From contig NZ_DAVG01000052.1 in assembly GCF_002505485.1 (NCBI RefSeq), forward strand, positions 1 through 32,898: 32,898 nt of DNA. Direction: 5' to 3'. Each line of letters starts with the position of its first letter. Positions within the stretch are counted from its first letter, which is position 1. The stretch comes from Methanosarcina sp. UBA5 (GTDB lineage: Archaea; Halobacteriota; Methanosarcinia; Methanosarcinales; Methanosarcinaceae). A program made the translations under genes and the position numbers. Below, one piece after another: positions 26,395 to 32,898 of the stretch. Below the pieces are notes generated by a model. The model was not told the DNA's origin. It worked only from the letters and a program-made list of their open reading frames with translations, and searched no databases.

Positions 26395-26506
26395 GCATAG
26401 TGAACGGGCCTGCTCTGGACCACATCTACAAGATCACACCCGAACAAACAAATCACAAAAATTAACCATCAGAGGATTATACCCGTTCACGATTCATTCA
26501 ATTTTT
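26395..26506 (+). ncRNA. Candidate small RNA closed by a long terminal stem
   Basis: A perfect 9-bp inverted repeat, GTGAACGGG (26400-26408) and CCCGTTCAC (26482-26490), encloses a second helix, CTCTG (26413-26417) with CAGAG (26470-26474), and a 50-base A/C-rich loop that would be single-stranded. A strong TATA box lies 30 bases upstream and TTTTT (26502-26506) lies 12 bases downstream. There is no tRNA T-loop and no ORF. The design (a 5'-3' closing stem with an open A-rich loop) fits a regulatory RNA, but no known family was recognised. Confidence 0.5.
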
Positions 26507-26783
26507 CCATTTGAATACTTTTAATTATTTTTAAAATATAATTCTGGAACCGCCTCCGACTCTCCAGAGCCTGAATTATTATTCGTGGATAAAACAAACT
26601 ATTTTTATTTATTGATCGGATCCAGAATTTTTATCCTTAGTTCTTCGTCTCAGAAAAATAGGCATTAAAGCTAAAATTGTATCTCAAAGGCGAAGGCTCT
26701 TGACGTCACGTGATACTGTTTTTTCCAATACCGCCCTTCACTGGATAAATCCCTAAAAGAGATCATAACAAAAAAGGCAAATT

Positions 26784-27118
26784 AAGGAGCTGAAGTAGGG
26801 TTTCCCTCATACCCTACAGCAGATCCTTGGTGGAGGTTTTATGTTGTTTCAAATTTTTTGCCATTTTTAGATTTTGCCATTTTTTCTTGTACTCCATATT
26901 TACAGGTTTACTGGATACTGTATCATCTTCTAGAAATCCACTTTAGCTTCATGTTTGCCGATAAAAATCTTTTTTGAAATATTTAATTTTGCTGTATCGG
27001 ATTAGTAATGGGGTTCATGATAGACATCCAGATTTTAGAGACTATCTCTGGCGGTATAATAACGGAAGTGTAACACCAGGGTCCCTCTAGTTGCAGACGT
27101 ATACCTACCACCAAGGAG
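26784..27118. mobile_element. MITE-like or degenerate insertion element remnant
   Basis: The segment is bounded by inverted copies of TCCTTGGTGG (26824-26833) and CCACCAAGGA (27109-27118), each next to an AGGGT-CCCTC motif (26797 region and 27077 region). Its left end holds a hairpin: GTAGGGT (26795-26801) with ACCCTAC (26811-26817), extended by AAGGA/TCCTT. Inside, GGTGGAGG precedes ATG 26841, and a short frame ends at TAA 27071-27073 (residues IQILETISGGIITEV), recalling a protein C-terminus. No intact transposase is present. The element identity is a guess. Confidence 0.3.
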
Positions 27119-27310
27119 TACGGATTCTTATTACCTTCTATTTATTATATATATTTTTCCCTAAAGGCGCTAAAACAAAATTCGACATATAAAGCCGAAT
27201 ATTCGGGAGCTAAAAAATTAATTTATTTATATTTATCGCTTGTAGTATCAATAAAAACATGAATAAAAAAGACAGTGATCAAAAACACTGATGTATGATA
27301 AAAATAAAAT

Positions 27311-27318
27311 TATATAAA
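27311..27318 (+). promoter_or_regulatory. TATA box for the PAS sensor gene
   Basis: TATATAAA lies in an AT-rich context and predicts a start near 27342, which is about 50 bases upstream of the ATG at 27393. Confidence 0.45.
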
Positions 27319-27392
27319 TGAAATATGGATGAAAAAGTAAGAACATCGAAGCAAAGAGGAACATTAAGAGCCCAGTGAAGGTGATTGTAGAA

Positions 27393-29177
27393 ATGGATGG
27401 GGGTTCTGAGGACTATGAAGCTTTAAATTTAAACTTCCAGACCGCAGGCAGTAAAAACAACGTAAGAGGAGAATCTCTCCACGCAGCTCTGGAAAAAGAA
27501 GAAACTCTCAGAATGATGATCAATAACAGTCATGTAGTGCTCTTTCTCTGGAAAAACGAAGATAAATGGCCCGTAGAGTTTGTCTCCGAAAACGTGGCGA
27601 AATTAGGATATGCGGTAGAATATTTCACTTCTGGCAAGATAATGTATAAAGATCTAATATACTCCAGTGATCTTAAAGAGGTTGAAGAGGAATTTGAGAA
27701 AAAAGTAAAAAGTGGGGCTTCTGCGTTCAGCATGGAGTACAGGATTATAACAAAAACAGGAGATATTCGATGGATAAACGAAAGGACCTTTATCCAGAGA
27801 GATACAGGCGGAAAGGTCACACACTTCCAGGGAGTGATGCTCGATATCACCAGGCGGAAGAAAGGCGAAGAAGAACTGGAAAAAACTCTTAAGATGCAGA
27901 AAGTGTTGACTACAGCAGTCAATAATAGTCCGGCAGTGATCTTTCTCTGGAGGAATGAGAAGTATTGGCCTGCGATTTTTGTATCGGATAACGTGGTACA
28001 GTTTGGATATACTGTTGATGACTTTCTGTCACAGACAATTCAGTACGGAAGAATCATACACCCTGATGACCTTAAAAGAGTAGAAGAGGAGCTTGGCAGG
28101 AGCATTCAGAAAGGTGAGGTAAGCTTCAACTCTGAGTACAGGATTTTTACAAAAGCCGGAGATATGTTGTGGGTAAACGAGAGAACATTTATCCAGAGAG
28201 ATATAGACGGGAAAGTAGCCTGCTTTCAAGGAATAGTACTGGATATAACCCGCAGAAAGAAAGTTGAAAAAGCCCTGAGGAAATCGCTAAAAACGCAGAA
28301 AATGCTGAAAAGTATAATCAATAAAAGTCCGGCAGTAGCTTTTCTAAGAAAAAATATAGAAAATTTGCCTGCAGATTTAGAAAACTGGCCTGTAGATTAT
28401 ATTTCCGAAAACGTAATGTAGTTTGGGTACTCAGTAGAAGACTTTCTTTCCGGAAAAGTACTTTATGGGAACATAATCCATAGAGAAGATATTCAAGCAG
28501 TGGTCGAAAGTCTGGCACGCTCAGTAAGAGAAGGATATGATTCCTTCGAGATGGAATATAGAATTATTACAGGAGACGGCAGTATACGCTGGGTCGAAGA
28601 TCGAACATTTATTCAGCGAGACCATAAAGGCAAAGTTACTCATTTTCAGGGAATAATTATCGATGTCACCGGGAGAAAAGAGGCTGAAAAAATGCTCGAA
28701 ATCCAGAGAGAGCTGGGAGTATCCCTCAGCACTACCTGGAATCTTCAGACCATGCTTACTCAGATTCTTGATGCCTGCCTGAAGATAGAAGAGATAGATG
28801 CTGCAGGCATATACTTGAAAGACGAACTCCTGGACCAGATTAATCTGGTTGCACACCGGGGACTTTCTCCTGAATTCGTGAAAAGTATTTCAATATATAG
28901 GGCAGATTCCCCTGAAGTTCGGCAGATCTGGACTGAAAAGCCGGTCTACAGGATGGATTTTTTTGCAGATAAGATGGTGGATTTAATCAGGAAGGAAAGA
29001 ATTACTGCAGTAGCCGTGATTCCTATGAAGCACAGAGGGGAAATTATAGGTAGCCTTAACTTTGCTTCTCATACCACAGACAGGATTCCCCAGAACGTAC
29101 GTAGTTTTCTTGAGAGCGTGGCCTTTCAGGTAGTGAACTATATAGCTCCTCTCCGTATTGTGGCAGACCTTGGATAA
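27393..29177 (+). CDS. PAS-PAS-PAS-GAF sensor protein with one in-frame TAG (pyrrolysine candidate or recent pseudogene)
   Basis: Read through the TAG at 28419, this is one 594-codon frame. It has three PAS/PAC repeats (about 35-160, 165-290, 295-428), each ending in a version of FIQRD..GKV..FQG...D(I/V)TxRK, then a GAF domain (about 437-585). The stop, TAA, follows directly; no histidine kinase or other output domain is present, so the gene is either a stand-alone sensor or a truncated kinase. The TAG is codon 343, in ENVM-TAG-FGYSVEDFL. The matching site is CAG (Gln) in PAS2 and AAA (Lys) in PAS1. I prefer ATG 27393, which has AAGGTGA eight bases upstream; GTG 27375 is an alternative. If TAG stops translation, the product ends inside PAS3. 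Sensing ligand unknown; cytoplasmic. Confidence 0.75.
28359..28400 (+). repeat. 21-bp tandem duplication inside the PAS3 coding sequence
   Basis: GAAAATTTGCCTGCAGATTT (28359 onward) is repeated as GAAAACTGGCCTGTAGATTA (28380 onward), with 16 of 21 positions identical. It adds seven residues (ENLPADL before ENWPVDY) that are absent from PAS1 and PAS2 at the same place. Confidence 0.7.
28419..28421 (+). other. In-frame amber codon (TAG) in the PAS sensor gene
   Basis: This TAG follows GTAATG and precedes TTTGGGTACTCAGTAGAAGA, in the same frame as both halves of the gene. In Methanosarcina, TAG can be decoded as pyrrolysine by tRNA-Pyl. None of the other 25 genes called in this window uses TAG as its stop. 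Confidence 0.8.
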
Positions 29178-29232
29178 CATTTTTTCATACGTAAAGTCAA
29201 CCTAACCCTGACGAAACCCTTATTTAAAGTAA

Positions 29233-29240
29233 TTTTTATA
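29233..29240 (+). promoter_or_regulatory. TATA box for the flavodoxin-like gene
   Basis: TTTTTATA in AAGTAATTTTTATAATTAAT predicts a start near 29265, at the edge of a near-perfect palindrome, AGACCTCAGGTCT (29266-29278), which could be an operator. The leader would be about 115 bases. Confidence 0.45.
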
Positions 29241-29380
29241 ATTAATACAGGATTGAAAAGTGAGAAGACCTCAGGTCTCGCCTTGTTTTCCGGTTTTTGG
29301 AAAATATACAAACCTGTTTTGATCACTTTTTGTCCGTTTCTGGCGTTAACATAAAATCTTACACAGGATGGGGGATAAGA

Positions 29381-29851
29381 TTGAGAGCAATAGTAGTCTA
29401 TCTCAGTACTTCGGGGAATACGAAAGTTATGGCAGAGGCAATAGCTAGTGGAATTGAATCAAAGCATGTGGATGCAAAAGCTGTTAGCTTTTATGACGTA
29501 AAAATCGAGGATCTTAACGAAGCCGATGCAATTGCAGTCGGTTCATCAACATTTTACTACAGGATGCTTCAGCCCATGGAAAAATTCATGGATGAGACTC
29601 TCGCTTCCACAAACCCAAAAGGAAAATTAGGAGCTGCTTTCGGGTCGTACGGATGGAGCGGAGAAGCTCCTATACTGATAGCCGAAAAAATGCGAGACAT
29701 GGGAATGATTGTCATAGATCCCGTACTTAGGATACTGCACAAGCCCACAGATAAGGACGTGCAGGAGTGCAAAAGGCTTGGTGTCGACATTGCCGAAAAG
29801 CTAAAGCGTAGAAGCAGCAAAACCCCACAACCACAGGGAGCACCGAGTTAA
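29381..29851 (+). CDS. Flavodoxin-like FMN-binding protein
   Basis: This 156-residue protein has a flavodoxin fold. The FMN phosphate loop is STSGNT at residues 9-14, preceded by the first strand RAIVVYL; later loops are VGSSTFYYRM and AFGSYGWSGEAP, the latter typical of the flavodoxin domain of FprA-like flavoproteins. It lacks the metallo-beta-lactamase half of FprA, so it is a short electron carrier or partner protein. The start is TTG at 29381, behind GGGGGAT; the frame stays open to 29297 but that part is not conserved in style. It is probably monocistronic and converges on the mtx operon, with repeat copy C between them. Confidence 0.88.
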   Translation: MRAIVVYLSTSGNTKVMAEAIASGIESKHVDAKAVSFYDVKIEDLNEADAIAVGSSTFYYRMLQPMEKFMDETLASTNPKGKLGAAFGSYGWSGEAPILIAEKMRDMGMIVIDPVLRILHKPTDKDVQECKRLGVDIAEKLKRRSSKTPQPQGAPS

Positions 29852-29860
29852 CCTTAGTTT

Positions 29861-29979
29861 TGAGCGCAACCGTTGCGCCGGTTGATCACGCCGATAGGGT
29901 TTGGAGTTAAGGTTCTCAAACTCAAACGTTGCAAGGGATTTTCGATCAAGCCTTTTTTGAAAAGGCTTGCGATCACGCC
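29861..29979 (-). repeat. Dispersed hairpin repeat, copy C (inverted relative to A, B, D)
   Basis: Read on the minus strand it gives the perfect hairpin AAGCCTTTTCAAAAAAGGCTT, then the same core as copy B (GAAAATCCCTTGCAACGTTT and onward) and the terminal hairpin CAACCGGCGCAACGGTTG. It differs from copy B by one base over about 85 bases. It lies just past the flavodoxin stop. Confidence 0.85.
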
Positions 29980-30208
29980 CGCTGGGGACCCGAAACAAAA
30001 CCCGGTAAATCAACCTTCTGGAGAGAGTTGAAATGTAACCTTACTTGCCAATAATTCAGCTCTCTTTACTTAGCTAAGTATCTTCATTATAATTCAGTCC
30101 TCTTGAGCGAACAAAGTGAGCAAATAGGGCCACATGCTGTTGCGATTACATCGCAACTCCCAGAAAATCTCCAATTTTCTGTAATTCCGATGCGCGATTC
30201 GGGCCGTC

Positions 30209-30230
30209 TTCCCGAGGCGGGACTCGGGAA
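30209..30230 (-). terminator. Hairpin directly after mtxH
   Basis: TTCCCGAG (30209-30216) and CTCGGGAA (30223-30230) form an 8-bp stem with a six-base loop, abutting the mtxH stop. It lacks a T-run but is the last of three stems between convergent genes, so a termination or 3'-stabilising role is inferred. Confidence 0.5.
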
Positions 30231-31163
30231 TTATACAAGCAGGTTTACAGGATGCCGGGAAGCAGGCTCTATGTCGAGGTCGGCTACAGCTTCAGAAATC
30301 ATTATATCGCTCATGGCAGCCATAGGAAATACATATGGGGCATACTCGATAGGCCCATAAAGAATGAAATCTCCGGCTGCTGCCTGCTGCAAGCAGGTTG
30401 ACCCGACATCGCAGATTTTGTAGAGGACAGGGTCTTTCTCTCTTTTCTTATTCAGCCAGTTCCAAGCCGAGGGTGCATTATGGATTCCCGAGCCTGTCGG
30501 ATGCCCCCATTTTGCTTTTGCGGTAATCGTCATCCTGAGGGCTACACCTGCCCCGTTTCCCATAGGAGTAATGCTTGGATCTATAAGCTTGTTAACTATT
30601 CCACAGCTGTCTGCAATTGAAAGTAATCCTTCTTCCAGAAGGCCTGCTCCATTTTCCAGCAATTCCATCCTGCCCTGCAGGGATGAGTCTGTTGCATTGA
30701 AGCCAAGGATTATCGAGCTGTCAATATCGGATAAAGCAAGAGTTTCAATTTCCGAAGCATTTATGCTCATGTTTATGGAGTTATAGATTGCTTTGTCTGC
30801 AAGCCCAATCTCGCTGACATATTCAGCAGCATGGGAACGCACGGTTCCTTCGGGAGAGTCGATAAGAAAAGGAGCTTCTGAAATTTCGGCCACAAAGTCA
30901 ATGTAACGGGTGATGCTTTCAGGAGTAGTACCGAAAATGTGGATTATATGCGGGTTTCCTGTTTCTTCCGCATTTGTTTCCTGCAAATTTATCAGTTTTT
31001 CGGCAGCAGCCCGATCAAACAGACCTCTTGCAGAGTCTTCTACGATTCCATGCTTATCATAAAAAATAGTTCCTGCAAGCACGGTCGGGAGCTCTCCTGG
31101 CTGTCCGCCGACCTTCACTCCTGCGATGTTAACGATTTCCTGTTCTTTCTGAAATTTAAACAT
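30231..31163 (-). CDS. mtxH: MtxH, MtrH-like methyltransferase subunit
   Basis: This 310-residue TIM-barrel methyltransferase is of the MtrH type. MtrH moves the methyl group of methyl-tetrahydromethanopterin/sarcinapterin to the corrinoid of MtrA. Typical stretches are MFKFQKEQEIVNIAGVKVGG, GTIFYDKH, APFLIDSPEGTVR and ADKAIYNSINMSIN. It is not inside an mtrEDCBAFGH operon but follows mtxA and mtxX, the arrangement annotated as mtxXAH in Methanosarcina. The ATG at 31163 follows GGAGGGT with eight bases of spacing. With no membrane Mtr subunits nearby, the complex is probably soluble and not sodium-pumping. Its physiological substrate is not known to me. Confidence 0.92.
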   Translation of the reverse strand: MFKFQKEQEIVNIAGVKVGGQPGELPTVLAGTIFYDKHGIVEDSARGLFDRAAAEKLINLQETNAEETGNPHIIHIFGTTPESITRYIDFVAEISEAPFLIDSPEGTVRSHAAEYVSEIGLADKAIYNSINMSINASEIETLALSDIDSSIILGFNATDSSLQGRMELLENGAGLLEEGLLSIADSCGIVNKLIDPSITPMGNGAGVALRMTITAKAKWGHPTGSGIHNAPSAWNWLNKKREKDPVLYKICDVGSTCLQQAAAGDFILYGPIEYAPYVFPMAAMSDIMISEAVADLDIEPASRHPVNLLV

Positions 31164-31246
31164 TTTTATACCCTCCGAATCTACAGGCTAGTCTTTTGTT
31201 TCAAAATATGATAATGTACTCTCGAAGTAAGTCTCTTAATTGAAAA

Positions 31247-31840
31247 TTAGAAATCTTTTGCCTGGCAGACAACTCCTGCAGCTGCGTCCATGACAAATTC
31301 TTCGGAGATTATTATGTCACCTGAAAGAGGGACTGCGAAAGTAGATCGTCTTTTCTTCTGGGAAGTTGCCACAAAAGGTTCATCCGGGTAAACTTCTCCT
31401 TGGTCCTTATATCTTTTCACAATTTTTATTATTTCATCGGGGTCCGTCAGTCCTATCCTGTCAAGAAGCACTACCTGCTGCTGGAAGCGTTTGATTGCCG
31501 CTTTGGATATATTTTCTATGAAAGGGATGGCTCCCTTAGAGCCAAGGATTCTGCCTTTTTCGTCAACTCCGTTTGCATGAATTGCAAGCAGGGAATGACC
31601 TGCCAGGTGCCCCCTTGATTCCATCCCACAGACAAGGATATATCTGATATTAGAATTTGAGATGATATTTACGATTATTTTTTCGACTCCCAGATTTTCG
31701 GTTTTTGAGCTTCCCCAGAGAGCCGCTTCAGGTGAGGAATTTATCTGGCTCGCAAGAGTTACCACTGCAATCCGGGATCTCGGATTCCCTACGGTATAGT
31801 CGCCTTTTACTATCGGCCATGTCTCCGCAACGGTTTTCAA
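31247..31840 (-). CDS. mtxA: MtxA, soluble MtrA-like corrinoid protein
   Basis: This 197-residue protein resembles the corrinoid subunit MtrA: WPIVKGDYTVGNP, KTENLGVEKIIVNIISN, then CGMESRGHLAGHSLLAIHAN with His78 at the position that, as I recall, binds cobalt in MtrA, and GAIPFIENI. It lacks MtrA's C-terminal membrane helix, since the sequence ends in a polar, Lys/Arg-rich stretch and then ISEEFVMDAAAGVV. The start is TTG at 31840, which overlaps the mtxX stop (TTGA) and has AAGGTGA seven bases upstream, so translation is coupled to mtxX. It probably accepts a methyl group from MtxH. Eighty-three bases separate it from mtxH. Confidence 0.92.
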   Translation of the reverse strand: MKTVAETWPIVKGDYTVGNPRSRIAVVTLASQINSSPEAALWGSSKTENLGVEKIIVNIISNSNIRYILVCGMESRGHLAGHSLLAIHANGVDEKGRILGSKGAIPFIENISKAAIKRFQQQVVLLDRIGLTDPDEIIKIVKRYKDQGEVYPDEPFVATSQKKRRSTFAVPLSGDIIISEEFVMDAAAGVVCQAKDF

Positions 31841-32700
31841 TAAATCACCTTTTGTCTTTCCTTATTCAGATGAGACAGTGCACTTGCAAGCATTATGGCT
31901 TTCGTAAAATGTCCGCCTACCCTTGATGTATCTACAAAAACGTAATCATCCATAAGCACCGGAGCTCCAAGCCCGTCACCCCCGCCCAGGAAAGCAATTG
32001 TCCTGAAGATAAGGTTTCCCGAGATTCCGTCAGGGGCAACGATAAAGTTCGATTCTTTTATGGCATCTTCAATAAGAATTGTATAATGCTTAGCATTGAT
32101 TCCAAGTTCAACAGCCCGCCTTGTCACGAATTCTCCATCTGCAAGAGTCCTGTCTACACGTTTGTTCCTTCCCACATCTCCAATTCTGCCGCCGGAAAGT
32201 ACGCCGACCTTAGGCTCTATTCCGAATCTCCTTATGTGTTCGGCACCGAGCGTTATCATCCTGAGTTTGTCTGAAATGGTGTTTCCCTCGTCGATTCCTA
32301 CAGGGGCGAGAAAGAAAGGTGTCCCATCAACCGTGAGGAGCAGGGCAAGCCGGCAGATTCTTTTCTTGCCTAAAGCCTCTTTGAGGTGTGCCAGGGCACC
32401 CGATGCCTTTGCAGTGCCTCTTATCACTGCATCGACTTTTCTTGAAACCATAAGTTCCGCAAGAATCTTTTCAGGCTCATCTGTGTCCACTACCTCGAGT
32501 TCTGTGCCGACCTTATCAATTTCCTTCTTAATCCCCACCAGGACGACTTGTGCATATCCCAGTTCCTGGGCTTTCCAGGCGCTCTCAAGCATTTTGGGGT
32601 TCGGATCCCTTATTCCCATAGCTACTCTGGCCCGATTCACCCTGGCCCTCACTTCGATAGCCTCAAGGAGGGCATCCATACTATTCTTTTCCATATCCAT
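31837..32700 (-). CDS. mtxX: MtxX, methanogenesis marker protein 4
   Basis: This 287-residue protein is related to phosphate acetyl/butyryltransferase-like folds and is known as methanogen marker protein 4 or MtxX. Visible blocks are RVAMGIRDPNPKMLESAW, AVIRGTAKASGALAHL, VGVLSGGRIGDVGRNKRVDR, and IVAPDGISGNLIFRT followed by FLGGGDGLGAPVLM. It is the first gene of the mtxXAH unit and overlaps mtxA by four bases (TTGA). I chose ATG 32700; ATG 32694 or 32679 are possible. The frame stays open to 32880, but that part runs into repeat copy D and is not coding. A role in assembly or regulation of the Mtx methyltransferase is guessed from context. Confidence 0.9.
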   Translation of the reverse strand: MDMEKNSMDALLEAIEVRARVNRARVAMGIRDPNPKMLESAWKAQELGYAQVVLVGIKKEIDKVGTELEVVDTDEPEKILAELMVSRKVDAVIRGTAKASGALAHLKEALGKKRICRLALLLTVDGTPFFLAPVGIDEGNTISDKLRMITLGAEHIRRFGIEPKVGVLSGGRIGDVGRNKRVDRTLADGEFVTRRAVELGINAKHYTILIEDAIKESNFIVAPDGISGNLIFRTIAFLGGGDGLGAPVLMDDYVFVDTSRVGGHFTKAIMLASALSHLNKERQKVIY

Positions 32701-32779
32701 CCTAACTATTGTGTAAGATTTTAAGTAGTTCAAAGAAGTACAAACACGATCATTAATTAATTTTGTCCCCCGAGTCCCG

Positions 32780-32898
32780 AAAGCCTTTTTTGAAAAGGCT
32801 TGAGCGCAAACCTTTTCAAAAAAGGTTTGATCGAAAACGAAAAACAGCGCAACATTTGAGTTTGAGAACCTTAACTCCAAACCCTATCGGCGTGATCA
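32780..32898 (+). repeat. Dispersed hairpin repeat, copy D (continues past the window)
   Basis: It has two hairpins (AAGCCTTTTTTGAAAAGGCTT and AAACCTTTTCAAAAAAGGTTT) and the shared core TTTGAGTTTGAGAACCTTAA, then TCCAAACCCTATCGGCGTGA at the window end. The link between hairpins and core (AAAACGAAAAACAGCGCAAC) differs from copies B and C. It lies upstream of mtxX, so it may affect that promoter. Confidence 0.8.

Larger units (their letters stand above)
26023..27392. other. 1.37-kb gene-free region between ilvD and the PAS gene
   Basis: Besides the ilvD promoter it holds a small-RNA candidate (26395-26506), an extended hairpin (AATTCTGGA at 26540 with TCCAG at 26563 and GAATT at 26573), the MITE-like segment at 26784-27118, the palindrome CGAATATTCG near 27197, and the PAS gene promoter (TATATAAA at 27311-27318). 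No conserved protein frame was found. Confidence 0.45.
29852..30230. other. Convergent intergenic region with repeat copy C and three hairpins
   Basis: Repeat copy C (29861-29979) is followed by three stem-loops close to mtxH: GTTGCGA/TCGCAAC (30139-30157), AGAAAAT/ATTTTCT (30162-30180) and TTCCCGAG/CTCGGGAA (30209-30230). A frame on the plus strand from 30103 overlaps the mtxH 3' end and is not a gene. Confidence 0.5.

Noticed and set aside
26400..26490. tRNA gene suggested by the closing stem
   Set aside because: The stem is nine pairs, there is no T-loop consensus, no anticodon arm and no proper 3' end.
32096..32716. A 206-codon frame antisense to mtxX
   Set aside because: Its low-complexity Ser/Ala/Thr-rich product is typical of an antisense shadow of a real gene.
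32701..32880. N-terminal extension of mtxX into repeat copy D
   Set aside because: The extension translates repeat sequence and is not like the family N-terminus; ATG 32700 is preferred.

Overview
The window reads as chromosome of a methanogenic archaeon of the genus Methanosarcina or a very close relative. Evidence: a complete mtxX-mtxA-mtxH operon (soluble relatives of the methyl-H4MPT:coenzyme M methyltransferase Mtr), a stand-alone formaldehyde-activating enzyme (fae), two FilR1/Msr-type (DUF1724) regulators, DUF1699, pyruvoyl arginine decarboxylase, deoxyhypusine synthase, an archaeal LeuRS, archaeal TATA boxes, and long AT-rich gene-free stretches. The species cannot be fixed from the sequence alone. 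No rRNA, tRNA, CRISPR array or intact insertion sequence was seen.

Layout. 1-10 kb: a translationally coupled pair of winged-helix regulators, dys, pdaD, a winged-helix protein, a nitrilase-family amidohydrolase, leuS and thrC. 10-14 kb: a small DUF1622 membrane protein and a large M1 aminopeptidase. 14.2-17 kb: an AT-rich McrB/McrC-type restriction pair that looks acquired. 17-23.6 kb: an accessory block with long intergenic regions. It holds a small membrane protein, two paralogous 96-residue proteins, two paralogous DUF1724 regulators, fae, DUF1699 and a strongly structured RNA candidate. 24-30 kb: ilvD, a 1.35-kb gene-free region with a second small-RNA candidate, a PAS-PAS-PAS-GAF sensor gene interrupted by one in-frame TAG, and a flavodoxin-like protein. 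30.2-32.7 kb: mtxH, mtxA and mtxX on the minus strand.

How the genes fit together. pdaD and dys are both tied to polyamines: agmatine synthesis, and hypusination of aIF5A using a polyamine-derived aminobutyl group. The fae / DUF1724 / mtx genes belong to C1 metabolism and its control. thrC, leuS and ilvD are amino-acid housekeeping genes. McrBC is DNA defence.

Most notable points. (1) The sensor gene carries a TAG exactly where the sister PAS repeat has CAG. All 25 other genes placed here stop with TAA or TGA, so the TAG may be read as pyrrolysine; alternatively the gene is a fresh pseudogene, since it also lacks a kinase domain. (2) A hairpin-rich dispersed intergenic repeat of about 120-140 bp occurs four times, two copies being nearly identical and inverted around a 6-kb segment. 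(3) Two independent small-RNA candidates have their own TATA boxes and extensive base pairing. (4) A 335-bp MITE-like segment bounded by inverted repeats carries a hairpin, a near-perfect Shine-Dalgarno and a frame closed only by TAG codons until a final TAA.
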